From assembly GCA_014338405.1 (NCBI GenBank), contig JTDE01000194.1:13634-77633 (forward strand): DNA of 64,000 nucleotides, written 5' to 3'. The DNA comes from Paragonimus skrjabini miyazakii. Lineage: Eukaryota; Platyhelminthes; Trematoda; Plagiorchiida; Troglotrematidae. Every line of letters begins with the position of its first letter. The stretch's first letter is position 1. The notes beneath the pieces were generated by a model that was not told the origin of the DNA, ran no database searches, and saw only the letters and a program-made list of their open reading frames with translations. Below are positions 36,770 through 49,101 of this stretch, in pieces. The position numbers were made by a program, and so were the translations under genes.

Positions 36770-37321
36770 GTGCGTCGAACTGATCTGCCCGATTTGGACG
36801 TCACCACAAATGCAGTTGCAGTCGTAGATCACGTGAGAGACGAAGCATTTCGGTTGGGTACGATTGTGAATCAACTGAGCAAACTCAGAACTGAAGGTAG
36901 CAGCTGTGACTCGGTTGTAGGAGATGAGCACACCTGGAGGGCAGTTTCAAATAGACCAGTGTCATTTGAGTCTAAAATATAACGGTCATGGTTGGTCGTT
37001 CCTTTTTATGTGTGTTGACAGACTTTTAGATGTAACCGACTGTTTTTATACTTAAAAGCCTTTTGTGAGTTGCTATGTGAGTTTGATAATTCAGTCGGAA
37101 TTACACTACGGAACATCAGAGTTAAGATTCTATGTGGCTGTCAGCGCTGCCTTTCTCATACGACCGAGCAACACACACTTTGTAGGGATGGTCTGAAAGG
37201 CATACGGAACCTGACATCAACTCAGTTTGCGCGAACAGAATTGGAGATCCCATCCCGTGTGTTACAAGTCAAAACGTTTCATAATTGGGTCGGTCGGCTA
37301 TAAACACAAGTGTAATTTCAG
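36770..37321. other. Stretch with an unassigned 70-codon frame
   Basis: The plus-strand frame 36770-36982 has a mixed, rather protein-like composition (for example 'VDHVRDEAFRLGTIVNQLSK') but no splice acceptor in front and no domain I recognise. It directly abuts the Penelope-like fragment on the other strand and could be a piece of an older element. Confidence 0.25.
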
Positions 37322-37557
37322 AACATATACGATTAAATAAAAAGCATGTGGCAACATCCCACACACCTCTCACACACCCCTTGCGTCCATCAACAATGTT
37401 ACATGACGATGGAATACCCTCAGACATTGGGACAATTGTGATAAACAACAAATTTGATTGTTTTTCCACAAGACTAAGATTTCGAAAGAAGGGTCGTGAA
37501 AAGCGCGGCGTATTAGCCCACAACGAAAGCATCCTCATACACATGCTAAAGACCTAA
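37322..37557 (+). CDS. Candidate terminal exon, 78 codons
   Basis: The acceptor-like 'gtgtaatttcag' ends at 37321 and an open frame follows to a TAA at 37555-37557. The peptide begins 'HIRLNKKHVATSHTPLTHPL' and ends in a basic stretch 'RLRFRKKGREKRG' before 'HNESILIHMLKT'. I recognise no family. An open frame of this size is not significant by itself; the acceptor and the basic C-terminus are the only support. The exon would start in phase 1. Confidence 0.2.
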
Positions 37558-37973
37558 GAAAATTGTACTGCTGGCAGAACTAATGACAAAAGTTTTAGTT
37601 GGTATCTATACCACACTGTTATACATAATAAGCTGAGTGACTCGGACGCGAATCTGACTCCAAAAATTAAAACGAATTAAGGTTTTGCACTGAGCGTATA
37701 TTTTCACGTTTGGGACATTGTCTATTTTGTGACTGCCATTATGAAGCAATCTGGGATTGTGGAAGTAGTGGCCATCTGAGCCATATGGCTTTCGAATTCT
37801 ACATTCCCAAGGGCGGTCTCTAACCTTCGAACATCTAAACACGTTTTATCCAGCCTCAAGGTATCTTATTTCGTCAGTATACTGAGCTAAAAAATCAGAA
37901 TATTCTGTCATTGCTTGTTTGCCCATCCGTATGAAATATAAATGTTCCCCATTACTTTGCTGTCTATTTTTAT

Positions 37974-38438
37974 NNNNNNNNNNNNNNNNNNNNNNNNNNN
38001 NNNNNNNNNNNNNNNNNNNNNNNNNNNNNNNNNNNNNNNNNNNNNNNNNNNNNNNNNNNNNNNNNNNNNNNNNNNNNNNNNNNNNNNNNNNNNNNNNNNN
38101 NNNNNNNNNNNNNNNNNNNNNNNNNNNNNNNNNNNNNNNNNNNNNNNNNNNNNNNNNNNNNNNNNNNNNNNNNNNNNNNNNNNNNNNNNNNNNNNNNNNN
38201 NNNNNNNNNNNNNNNNNNNNNNNNNNNNNNNNNNNNNNNNNNNNNNNNNNNNNNNNNNNNNNNNNNNNNNNNNNNNNNNNNNNNNNNNNNNNNNNNNNNN
38301 NNNNNNNNNNNNNNNNNNNNNNNNNNNNNNNNNNNNNNNNNNNNNNNNNNNNNNNNNNNNNNNNNNNNNNNNNNNNNNNNNNNNNNNNNNNNNNNNNNNN
38401 NNNNNNNNNNNNNNNNNNNNNNNNNNNNNNNNNNNNNN
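37974..38438. other. Assembly gap (465 N)
   Basis: A run of 465 undetermined bases. The right edge falls directly on the start of the inverted Penelope-like copy, so the true inverted repeat could be longer than what is visible. The length 465 is not a conventional fixed placeholder and may be an estimate. Confidence 0.99.
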
Positions 38439-38545
38439 GACCCGGTCAATTCGTTCGTCGTGTTATTGCGCAATAAGAGCGCCAGTTTACTTGTACTCCA
38501 CTGGGCAATGCAAATCAATACTGACATCTGGTCTAGTGTGTGTGA
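38439..38545 (+). pseudogene. GIY-YIG endonuclease fragment, inverted second copy
   Basis: From the gap edge the plus strand encodes 'DPVNSFVVLLRNKSASLL' and on to 'HWAMQINTDIW', the same residues as the left copy. Over about 106 bp I count essentially one substitution (ggtcta here, ggtcca in the complement of the left copy). The similarity ends at about 38545, where the flanks diverge. The two copies point away from each other. Confidence 0.55.
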
Positions 38546-39883
38546 GCACGCGCATGGTCTTTATTTTTCGACGTTTTGCTTTCGCGATTAAACACGATAA
38601 TTGACGTTTTGATATCTCGCGATGTTAGCCTTCTTTTGTTATTGACTATATGAACTAAACGAAACGTGTCTTATACGGCTAATGTTATGCTGAATACGTT
38701 TTTATCAAGTTGAACACTGTCCCAATTTGTGGTAGCTACCGCTTTCCGCCAAATTTACTGACCCATCCACCTAATGTTTAAACGATTATTATTGAGGCAC
38801 AGAGAACATTGAAATTGACCTGGTTTCTCTCATGAACCTTCACTTTTAAGTTTTCCAGAGTGACACAGTAAACCCAAATTTGTCAGTCCTGTGCTGCTTA
38901 AAGTTCGTTAATTAAACTCCCTACAAACAATGATAATACTTGCAGACAAAAAATAACTCAACCGATATTCAATTTTATGCTCTTGATGCCAATTATTCTA
39001 AGCCCCCCCCCAAGATAAACGGACACGATTACGTTAAGTCGCTGGATACCAATTAACCGGTAATCTTTATTTTCTCGGTACAACTAGAATGGAAACGTTC
39101 GTTTTGGAAGCATACTAGCTAAACAGCGTTTAGTCTAAAATGAACTATGTAGATTGGACTTCTACCCCATTCCGGCTTAATAACGGTGTGTGCGTATCTT
39201 ATCAGAGCTTGGGTGTTTTGATCAGGTCAGCACCCGCTCCAACAAGTGCGCCTTATTTGCATAGCAAATTAGAACCGTGTGCCAAGTTCGTATCACACCT
39301 TCCGATTTCATCACGTTATTGTATACGAATCGGCCTTGATTAGACTATAATGTGTGTTTAACTTAATCGGGATACAGTGTAGGTCACAGCCCGCGTTGGA
39401 TTTCAGCAATGATCCCATATGTTCGGGTGTGGTGATCACATGCTAAGCATAGGTAGATGTCTGGATCAATCATGCGATTATACTTAACATCCTAATTCAT
39501 CTAGCAATAAACTTATGGCTTACTACCGTGTAGTTGAGATGAAACCTTCTTTGTTCATTTGATTAAATTAGCCAGAAGATAAATTTTCACTGTTATTTGT
39601 GTTGTGTTCATAGGTTTAGCTTAAGTTGGTCTGTTGGCGAACGTTCGAAATTGGTGGCGTGAGAAGATTTATCATGACGGAAAACGATATTTCAAAACTG
39701 GTTGTTTGACTTGCAGTTGATAAGTGTCATATACTGAGAGATGTGACGTTTCAAGTTCACTATATACAGTTCACCATCTGTTTCTGGGTAAAAAATTATG
39801 TTCAAATATAAATTACTGTTTTGTGAAGCATATCAAAAATCTATACTAATATCCTTGGTTGATTACTTTTGCCGTGTTTTCAG
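38546..39883. other. Stretch without a firm gene call
   Basis: At 39140 an ATG opens a short frame that reaches a donor-like 'aacg|gtgtgt' after 15 codons plus one base. Its phase would fit the candidate exon at 39884, but a phase match alone has a one-in-three chance. 39652-39662 (ggtggcgtgag) followed by ATG at 39674 looks a little like a retroelement primer site and gag start, but no LTR pair was found. Confidence 0.25.
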
Positions 39884-40092
39884 TAAGTGAATTTATGTCG
39901 CTCTATAAATCTAAATGGACAAAGTCCACGAAGAATGCCGTGATAGTAAGGGCTCCAAGTAGTTATAGTATAAAGAAATTCCGCTCAGTAGAGCAAAAGC
40001 TTTCTTGTGCAGTTCGAGCGTTCCCACGCTTTTCGCGTGACCCCTTTGTGAACTGGAACTCTAGTTCAGAACACAACAAGGCTTACATTTAA
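39884..40092 (+). CDS. Candidate terminal exon, 69 codons, basic peptide
   Basis: A strong acceptor-like tract 'acttttgccgtgttttcag' ends at 39883 and is followed by an open frame ending in TAA at 40090-40092. The peptide is rich in Ser, Lys and Arg (SEFMSLYKSKWTKSTKNAVI near the start; FSRDPFVNWNSSSEHNKAYI at the end). The exon would begin in phase 1. I recognise no domain, no polyadenylation signal follows closely, and no upstream exon is secure. The case rests on the acceptor and the composition. Confidence 0.3.
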
Positions 40093-40784
40093 GCGTCCTG
40101 TTTATTTTCCAGTGTGGTTCTGTTCGTCTGACTAGTGTTCTCTGTCTTGGATTTTCGCCTGTTATTTCTCGCCCATTGGCTCAATTTCGCTCAGTTTTTA
40201 CTTGTTCGATATCTCGTGTCCTCCACGCTCCAACTGCTTGTGTGCCTTGACACAACCATGTTGATATATTTTACTGAGTGGCAGAGTAGTCACATCGTCC
40301 TCTTGGTCACCCACCATAATAATACACCCTTGTCGTGGTGCCCACTCTCATTCCTTGGGGCCAGTGTAAATCTCATCGTAACTCATTACGGCGTGATAGT
40401 CTGAAGACGAAAAAATACTTTTGTATTACTTGCCGTGACTTTGTTCTGTAAGTCGGGTAATCATAGACAACTCAAAACTGACCACCTGAGGTGGGTCGTG
40501 CGGATCCACGTTTCCGAGGTGCCACTGGGCCGGGTCAAATGAAGTGACTAATGTCGGTGTTCAGGCTGTCAGTGGTGTAATTTCGCGGCCAGTGTATTTG
40601 CTACTTAATAGGTTTAAGTAGTCAGAACCAATTACGCATTTCGCCAAGTACTTGAACTATGTCGGACCTGGCAACGGTGGCGGGTGTAAGAGGATAGGCC
40701 ATTATTACACAGTGTAATTGGGTTAACGTGCCTCTGGATTTGAGCTTATCAGATGATCCACTTCCAAAGGAAACAGGCGGCATG
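40093..40784. other. Pyrimidine-rich stretch without a recognisable gene
   Basis: 40100-40260 is rich in C and T on the plus strand. A short hairpin 'gaccacctgaggtgggtc' lies at 40480-40497, with one unpaired base. No gene recognised. Confidence 0.35.
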
Positions 40785-40950
40785 AGGTTCTATCTTACTA
40801 AAATTCATCAGCAGTGCACATCATTGTCAGAACAGGAACTTTCACTCTGATCCCATTGTTTGTGGGCCTTGCGTGTTAACCACATCGCTAGTAACCTTCT
40901 CATAGGCATGAACGATCAGTCACGTCAAAACGCGCAACCACAGCATTGTG
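40785..40950 (-). repeat. SINE-like family A, copy at 40.8 kb
   Basis: Shares with the other copies 'cagcagtgcacatcattgtc' and, on the box A side, 'gttaaccacatcgctagtaacc' (22 bases at about 40875-40896), followed by 'ggcatgaacga' and 'aaaacgcgcaacca'. The 'gttaaccaca.cgc.agtaacc' variant is shared only with the copy at 43.7 kb, so these two appear to form a subfamily. Confidence 0.5.
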
Positions 40951-43634
40951 CGGTTAGTGTTTAGATCGCCCAATCATTTCGAAAGGACAGAAACAAAGAT
41001 GTTCTGTACAGTCCAACCGATAACTCCGTGATCAGAAATTTAAGAGTTAGGATGAAGTTACAGACTTAATTGTATTGACTGGGCGAAATACAAATTGATG
41101 ATTAAATCTTGAGGATTTACATTATCAAAAGCTGGACACGGCCCACACATAGGATCGCAGCCTTTGTTTTCAAATAGGCTTTAGTAAGACCAGTAAACTC
41201 ATCCGAATACGAAAATTGCCATCAAATGTAGGTTATGTTCAACTTGAAGTAATGGGACCATTCGAAATTCAGTTAGTTTATACATTGCTGATTTTCCCTT
41301 TGTTGAAGAAAACCAACTGCAGCCGTTATTGGTCTAGCATTCACACATTCCATGCATGATTGTACGGAATACATATAGACCTGTTGCAACCAAAAGTGTA
41401 ATATTTGTTTGACAAGTCTGACAGGTTAATGAGCTAAGAGCGTGAGCGTGTCGAATGTTAATTGCTGTGTATTCAAAGGTCGCTCAGCGGCAAACATAAT
41501 AAGAATCACAAGATAACAGTTACAGAATATTAGAGACTTATGCACGTCTGACTATGTGGCGGAAAGTTTAAAAAAGGTAGTTTGATAGATTTTTTCGGTC
41601 CCAGGCATTCAGAGATGGGGCGATTGAGAATGAAAGAGTTTGATGAAAATGAACGGAAGATAAACTCAACCACAAACGTAATTCAACAATGGACTAACAG
41701 CAAGCGTAGGTTTGAATACTACTTGACTTTGTCGAAAATCAAGCGATTCATTCGATGATGTATATTTGGCGGTTTATCTCTGAGAAGACAGCTTGAACAT
41801 GGCAAACAATATTTGTTGATGGATAACTTGATTGATTGAAGACCATACATGTTTCTTATCTCTGACGATAAACAGCCAATACTCTGGGACGTTGCTGGTT
41901 GAGGAATCACTCCCGCCAGTGTTGAGGCTACATTTGTCAGATAGCCCGTTGCCCCACTGTACTATGGATTACATGGTTGAGTACCACACAAGTAAGTGGA
42001 GAATAGCCTTCTTACGCACTCTTCGTAGTCAGTTCTCCATCCACCAGCTGATACATACATACTTACTTATTATTGTGGGAAACAATGAATATGCTATGTC
42101 CTTACGGATTTTAAAGTACACCGGCTTGCAGACCACGTGAACTAGACCAGGAATACGAGGTGCAATCTCTGAAATTTAACTCTCAAATAAGAAGGATTTC
42201 CGCCAAATGCTAGTGCAGACAACATGCCCACCAAACGATCATTTGGTGGATTCCATATGAGACAGTGGGAAGGGTGCATAACCGAGTCAAAATGTGGAAT
42301 TATGTCTATCGCATTATCAACATGATCTTAACCACTTTTTCTCTGAATCAGTTTTACAGCCTGCATCAGCTTGCTATCTTAAAAATGAAGAGTTGTTTTG
42401 TTTGGCAGTAGATTGACAACAGTTTAACGTTAGAACAACTAGTTATTTTTCTATCTTCAAACATGTGTTAAATGCATTCCCCTCCCACTGTTCCTGAATT
42501 TGCTGACTTGTAAAGCAATATTTTCAAGCATTCCTTCAAAATGAAGGAATGGCATTCATTTTATTTGATTGCCAGCTTTGCTCCCAAGAGGCTGTACCGA
42601 GAACAATCGTTTGAGTCCAGTGTGACTCCTGCCCAAATGAGCAGCAACAGCCCACGCTGACTCCCGTCAGTAAAAAGTCCATGGGTTTTGTAGCAGGATG
42701 TGCTTGGCCCAGTTTACTTAAAAGCAGAAACCAACTACTCGTGACATCACATCTTGATTGGACATTAATATCAACTGTCAGATCTGTAAGTCCTAACGGA
42801 TAACCATCTCATGGCTTAAATGGTGTGTATGGCAGATAACATCAACTTATGTCAAACTTTGGAAAGTGACTAATGAACATGATCAACAACTAAATCCACT
42901 CTCTTCATCTCAACACAAGTCATTGATGACACGAATTTATTAGTGTGTGGCAAGTTGTATTGGACAAATAAAGGATAATGGCAGCTTAAAACAAAAATAT
43001 TTACCGAACATTCATTGTGTTTAAGATGCTTGGAAGCATCCTACTAACGGCAGTATTTTAGTAGCGATAAAAATCGTGTTGCACTTATGTGGTGTTAGGA
43101 AAATTGTAATTTGTTGCAGACGGAACTTAACATGTTTGTTTGCGAGCTGAATGGTAAGAAACTTTCCAGTGAGTTCTTTTGGGGTATTAAGGTTGAAACA
43201 ATCCTTTGGATCAAAACAGTGATTCGGAAGAGAGCCTGTAGATGAAGAAGAAACTTCAATTCAACAGTAAGTGTAGAGAACCGTAGATTCTTTTGTTCCT
43301 CTGAGAGAAATTTTGAGGCTGTCACTTCAGAGTGAATGACAAAAATTTTTTAATTCTGCACTAACAGTTAAAAAATAACTGAAGGCAAACAACCACTGCA
43401 AATTTTACACTATACTTTGAATGGTTGTCATACTGATGAAGAATTATACCCACAGTATTTTGTCATAGTTCGACTCTGGTGAAACCGCGTTCAGATGTGG
43501 TCGCTCTTTACTGGGTGGCGTCATTTTAAGAACTTTGAATGGTCTGTAGAATGATGGATACTAAACAACAACAGAAAACCTTCATGGTGGTAAGAGTTCG
43601 TGGATTTGGGTTATTTCAAATTGAACACAATCCA
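40951..43634. other. Stretch without a recognisable gene
   Basis: A small perfect hairpin 'cattccttc' and 'gaaggaatg' with a 5-base loop lies near 42530-42552. The frame 41832-42140 (102 codons, plus) has no motif. Nothing else seen. Confidence 0.35.
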
Positions 43635-43795
43635 CACTTGATCACTCTTAGTAATGCATATCCTAGTCCGGATCAAAGTTTGCACTCAGCCCGTCGTAGT
43701 TGTGCAACTAGCTTGTTAACCACAACGCCAGTAACCACACAATGAGCATGACCGAATGATCAAATGAAAATGCGCAACTGCAAACTTGCATGAGA
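43635..43795 (-). repeat. SINE-like family A, copy at 43.7 kb
   Basis: 'cttagtaatgcatatcct' at 43647-43664 and, in the box A side, 'gttaaccacaacgccagtaa', then 'gagcatgaccga' and 'aaaatgcgcaactgcaaact' align in order with the 40.8 kb and 10 kb copies. It carries part of the extension beyond box A. Confidence 0.5.
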
Positions 43796-46740
43796 ACATT
43801 CTTGACAATATTTCCTTGTATGATCTGTTTTTAAAGAATACCCGCATACGTCACTTGATTTTTGCCTGTTTGGCAGCCCAACACTGTTGTCAATGTTACA
43901 AAACAGGCATTCGAACTGCTTGTTTGTACAAAGCGCATATGGAGTTCTTGTCGAGATGCAGGTAATCAAAACTTAGAGTGTTGTTCAGCAAGATATGCAC
44001 AATTTTTCAACTGTTGCAGTTTTTCTTACTCAATATACTCAATTGGGGTGTTGTTATGCGAATTATGCGATTATCTATGAAACTGGAACGGTTCAGCACC
44101 CCGCGCTAAACCCGATGGCTCGATCCTAGCCATCCATTCGCCCCATATCCGGTCGACAGACCACTCACTCACGTGTTCCTGGCCTATTCTCAAGGTCACA
44201 GACACAGCACGTGCTCCACAGGCCAGTGCATGATTTAACAGGCCCTGTCCACTCTTTACACAGGCGTCATTCACCATCGCTCACCCGACAGACAGTGACG
44301 CCTTCTCACCTGAACGCTGCGAGGGGCAAGGTCACATGCACGTACGCACGCGTGCATCGACTGAGCCAACACACACGGGTTAACTTACAGGCACGTAATG
44401 CACGCACATGAAGGCGACGAAACTCGCAAGAGGCACAACACAACTTCTGACGCCTCGTCTTGGACAGTGAACAAGTCAACAACGCGCAAAGCCAACGAAC
44501 CCGAGGACGCGAGCTACACCACAACTGTACCGCTCGACATCGCATCCACGTGATCCTATTCCTACAACACTGCCAACACAGCATACACCTGGATACTACT
44601 ATCCACACTATTATCTACACGGACATTATTTTGTACTGCACGTGAGTCTTCCGGCTTGTCTATGTTCTAATCATCGTCCTGTTTATGTCTATTTGTGTTA
44701 TACACCTTACTACTCAACAGTGCACCCTTCTTTTGTTATATGTAGTTAGTGTTAGTCATTTAGTCATTTATCTAGTCATTTATCTATAGCCCACACCATT
44801 GCCCTACGTAACAAAACTGTTAACATTCAGATGAAACATTTCCATCTCGTTACCACGGGTTTTGTATTTCCGGTGTTACTTTTACATTGGCTTATTTAAG
44901 GGTTTATATTAATTACTCATATTTTAAATTTTAGGAATGTCATTTTCACATCAATTTCAGTTATGAGGGGGTAAGCAAAATACTCACTTTTGGTTGTTTA
45001 AGCAGTGATAGATCATAGTCTATCTGGTGGTGACATGGTTGAGGTCAAGTAGACATGAACTATACAATCATACAATAATGAGACAATCTTCGGATGGTTT
45101 TTCACTTTAATTTATTTAATCGCTAAGATTACGCAATCAACTCTTATGAGTTGTCTCACTGTGAATTTCGAGAGTTGCTTTCGTTTGTTAAAAATGATCT
45201 GGACTCGAGACGTAACAAGTATTCGCAGTTGACATACAATGACCTGGATTCTCAATGGAATCGACTGATGCCATCTCCTATGTCGCTGCACAATATGGAG
45301 TTTGTGGACATTCGTTAACGCTGAGTCCAGAAGTTAAACACGGTGCGCGTCCTACAAGCAGCGGAGACAGCACTCACATTCCATACTAGAAAAAAGTGGC
45401 ACAGTCGATCGTTCTTTTGACTTTTCTCAGCTGGTTCGCCTTCTCTTTTCCGCAAGATTCTCTTCTTCGCGTCCTCGCGAGTAAATAGTTTATTAACAAC
45501 TCCAGTTCAATTCTAATTCACATGCGATAGCTGTTTTATCATCAGTTTTTTTGACAAGAGCAAATGAATGGGGTCCCAGAATCCTCGACACAAATAGAAG
45601 CCAACTGATAAGAGGCTATACAGCGGTTGAGATCATTAAGTCGCTGGTCACGAACCTGTTGTGTTTCAAGTACTTCGCAGCCGATTATCATGGTGATCTG
45701 CGTACTGTGAGGTTCGTAGAACTGAATTTTACCCAATACAACGGTTTTCGCATTGATAAAAATATGTTGGCTTTATGCGAATCATCTCATTCTGGTTAGT
45801 GGATGCAACCTCAGGACTGTTACTGTCACTGTAGTCATAAGTGTGGTAGGGCTTTCCACAGCAAACTCATTGTTGGCTCCGTGTACACTTGGTCCTGCTT
45901 AGATTTTCCTCATGAACTGATATGACGGGCGGAATAATGCCGCCACTCTATACTTTGTTGACTGAATAGAAACTTGCCCACAGACTTTAGCGAACAGAAA
46001 CAGATAAACCTATTTACTAAGGATATTAAGTGATTGTTTCTCATAATAACATGCTATATTGGCTGGCGGACAGTTAGCAGTTATCGGGCTATGTAATAGC
46101 TTATGTACCATAATACATTAAATGAAACGTTAATACTTTGCCCAGTGTCGTGTGCAACTTGTCTGACGTTGATCATTGTGTGATGCTTTATGTATATTTT
46201 CATTTCGAGTTGGCCAACCTAAACGCGTATGGCGCTGGATGGGGATCTACCGAATTCTGAAAGTGTGTGATTCTCTCGGTCTTACTATGTGATCATGTTT
46301 TCATCTTTTGTCCAATTAATTTGCAAAGAATGGTACTAGCTGTTAACTAAATGGTTCAAAGTTCGTAATGCAATCATGAGGTATCTAGATGAAAGTGTTG
46401 TACATTTCGACCCTATGATAGCCAGAAATGACAGAGCAGACGCCGCTTTTGTAATCTAATCCTGGGCTTAATTTGAGGACCTCATCATCTGTTATGCTTG
46501 CCCTAACGGTTCTCATAATGTTATACCAGTACCATAGGTAATATCTTCTGAAGACTGAATAATGTATTCGTTAGTGAAGTTTCATGGCAGAACTTTATAA
46601 AAACACATGAGGCAAAGTGGCTCCAACCGTCGCTTCTTGATTTATCTTTCACACACTGCTTAAAGTGAAGCATCAATTTTAAAATATTCCTGAGGTGCCA
46701 TTGGAAATGTTCACTTGAACATAAAGATGACAACCTGAAG
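43796..46740. other. Stretch with a C-rich island, no gene recognised
   Basis: 44090-44640 is markedly richer in C and A, and poor in G and T, on the plus strand than anything near it, with several CG dinucleotides and purine/pyrimidine alternations (for example acatgcacgtacgcacgcgt near 44335). A 12-bp unit agtcatttatct is repeated imperfectly two to three times at 44754-44785. An open plus frame at 45551-45799 has mixed composition but no recognised motif. Confidence 0.4.
44754..44785. repeat. Short tandem repeat (agtcattt/agtcatttatct)
   Basis: Three consecutive units share agtcattt, the last two extended by atct. It lies just after the C-rich island. Confidence 0.85.
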
Positions 46741-46787
46741 AACTTCAATTCCGGTCGGAGGGTATGCACAAATTTTGTGCACTAATG
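46741..46787 (-). CDS. Possible 47-nt exon downstream of the 49.1 kb candidate
   Basis: On the minus strand 'aatgtaaccattag' precedes the interval, and 'cttcag|gttgtc' would end it. Read in the phase left by the candidate exon at 49102-49261, it encodes 'HKICAYPPTGIEVLQ' without a stop. The pyrimidine tract is poor and the donor is weak, and a phase fit occurs one time in three by chance. Listed as a possible partner, not as a firm exon. Confidence 0.15.
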
Positions 46788-49101
46788 GTTACATTCATTT
46801 TTATACGGTCTTTCTTTTGAGCATAAACATAAATCCTGAGATTTTGACGTACTAATACGACCAGGCTGTTGAATCAAATTCAGCCTCACCTGTTAAGTCT
46901 GCAGTCAAAATTACTAGCAATCGACTTGGCAATATAAAAGTCTAAACTGACTTCCATAGGAAATGTTGTCCAAACATCTTTTGGTGTGTCTTATTTGGTT
47001 GTATATCTATATGGTCATAACATACGTTCAGTTTCCTTTTTTTCTACAACACTGTAATAGAATATTCCGGTATGTCATGGATGAGTGACATCCATTTTAG
47101 TCTGCTTGGTTCACTATTTAGAAGATATTTGATAATTTTTAGCGTATTGCATCCTGAAGTCCCTCATGTTTTTGATATTTTGTGTTACCTGAAAAGAAAT
47201 TCTGTCAACTGTCCATCAGCCTTTGCAACACAGTTCTTTTCACAGTTTTACCAGTCTGATTGTTTGGATATCGAATACATCGTTTGCATTTAATCGTGAA
47301 AATTAATAGCAGTGTTAAAAATTCCGGAATGGTTAACTAGTTAGAAGCAATGTTAACAGAACAACGTTGTAATAATGCTGACCTCACACCCAATATTTTT
47401 TAGGAATTCTGAAGAAAAACAGACAAGTAGTTGTATTTAGCCTAACAGACAGGAAATCAAAGCCGGCCTGATCTGCCCTGATCAGATTTTTGCAGCGGAT
47501 GTTTCACTGAGAAGAAGTAGACTTGCAACCTGTAAAAAATTGGTACAATGTAGATAAAGGATTGCGTTTATGAGAGATTTCCGACTGCTTTTCTTGAATA
47601 ATCACAGACATTGGAGCCTCTCAACTTTGATTTGATAGATGAATCCGAGCGGAAATTTTCCATTGGAGTTATCAGTAACTACTTCAGTCTTGTTAATTCA
47701 GTGTTGTTCGTTAGCATATGAAAACACACAGGTGAGTGTGGATGAAAACTGTAAGTTTCGCAATGGGTTTGACAGACTGCTACTAACAAGTCAAAAGTGA
47801 TTTCTTATACCTCTAAAGGAACAAATAATATCGATTTTTCCTTTGTGCCCTCTTAGCTGATATGACGAGTCTGAGTTTCTCGTTTCAAGTAATACCGGCG
47901 CCTACCGCGTTAACTAGTCGATAGTCTGTTTATGGATGGGTCAAAACCACACGTGACGCGTTTAGCGCAGATGACAGATGGATAAGAAAAGGCTGATTGC
48001 TGGCAGCCAGTCCATTTACCATAGTTGACGTATGCAACGCGAAAAGCGTGAATATGCAGAAAAAGCTGGTGATAGACGGACACTATGAAGACAAGTTAAT
48101 CAACGTGTATTTCTAATGTCTTGAGTATCTCACGTTGAATCTTTTTAAGTTTACCTTATTTTGTAAAGTGGACTTATCAAGTATGTTTATTTTCTATTGG
48201 ACGCCCAGCCTTGACAGGCTACTTCCAACTAAACTAAAGTGTAATATATCGGGAACCGTCCACAATGTAAAACGTTTATCAGTTAGACAGAAGGAACATG
48301 TTACTACACAATGAACCAAAACATGTCGTTCGAATAAGATAAGGATTCCCAGATGATTCTGACCAACCTCTCATGCAAGAGTAGTGGCGATTCGGTATAC
48401 TTATAATCGGTCACCTGTCCAAATGATAGGTATGAATTGTTTCGACCCTGTAGCATGGTTAACGGTTAAGACTGTCAAGATATTTGTCAAGCATATTGAT
48501 CGGTGCTGTTAAGTCAACTGGCCATAGAATCTCATATGGCTGAAAGTCGACGCAACAGAAACTGGAATTGTTTCAGATAACTGATTCATATGGTTTGGCT
48601 CGGTGGGTAACATGTTATGCGTACTTTTTTCAGTGAACTGTTCGGCATTGTGAACTGATGAGTAGGTGTACTGGTATTACGTAAGGTTTGTCCAGGCATT
48701 CGATCAGAAAGTCTCGGTTTGTCTTCAAAAGTTTAGCACTTCTTATCAGACCACTTAAAACCTGTGGTTTTATAGCACATACAAACAGCTAAGTTTTTCA
48801 CGAAATCTCTTTTCTATTTACTTCTTGTAAGTTCTGTTAATTGATTATTCTGTACCGCAACCGTCAAGGTACTCTTTTCAACTTCTCTGTTCACATACCC
48901 TACGAGTTTTCATAACAACCTGTTTACGCTCTAAGCAGATTTACGACACAAAAGGACAGCATCTTCGTCAATACTTCTAACGTGTTTGCTAAGAATGCGT
49001 GTATCCAAGTTGGCTTGAGAAACAACCAGAGGCTATTCACCGGTTAACTAGTACATTCATAAATGTACTACGTTTGGCTATTACGAAGCGGGAATCTTTA
49101 C
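46788..49101. other. Stretch without a recognisable gene
   Basis: No repeat or gene recognised. If the 49.1 kb exon is real, this could be its downstream intron. Confidence 0.35.

Noticed and set aside
37919..38604. Three open frames of 185-220 codons across 37919-38604
   Set aside because: They are open only because they read through the 465-base run of N, which cannot contain stops.
39652..39710. ggtggcgtgag followed by an ATG frame, like a retroelement primer-binding site and gag start
   Set aside because: The frame stops after 11 codons and no LTR pair or polymerase sequence is nearby.
43433..43496. CTGATGA and GAAAC separated by about 44 bases
   Set aside because: The intervening sequence does not form a stem II, so the pairing of the two motifs is coincidence.
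44306..44608. 100-codon minus frame rich in Cys and Arg in the C-rich island
   Set aside because: The composition simply reflects the base bias of the island read on the opposite strand; no domain is recognised.
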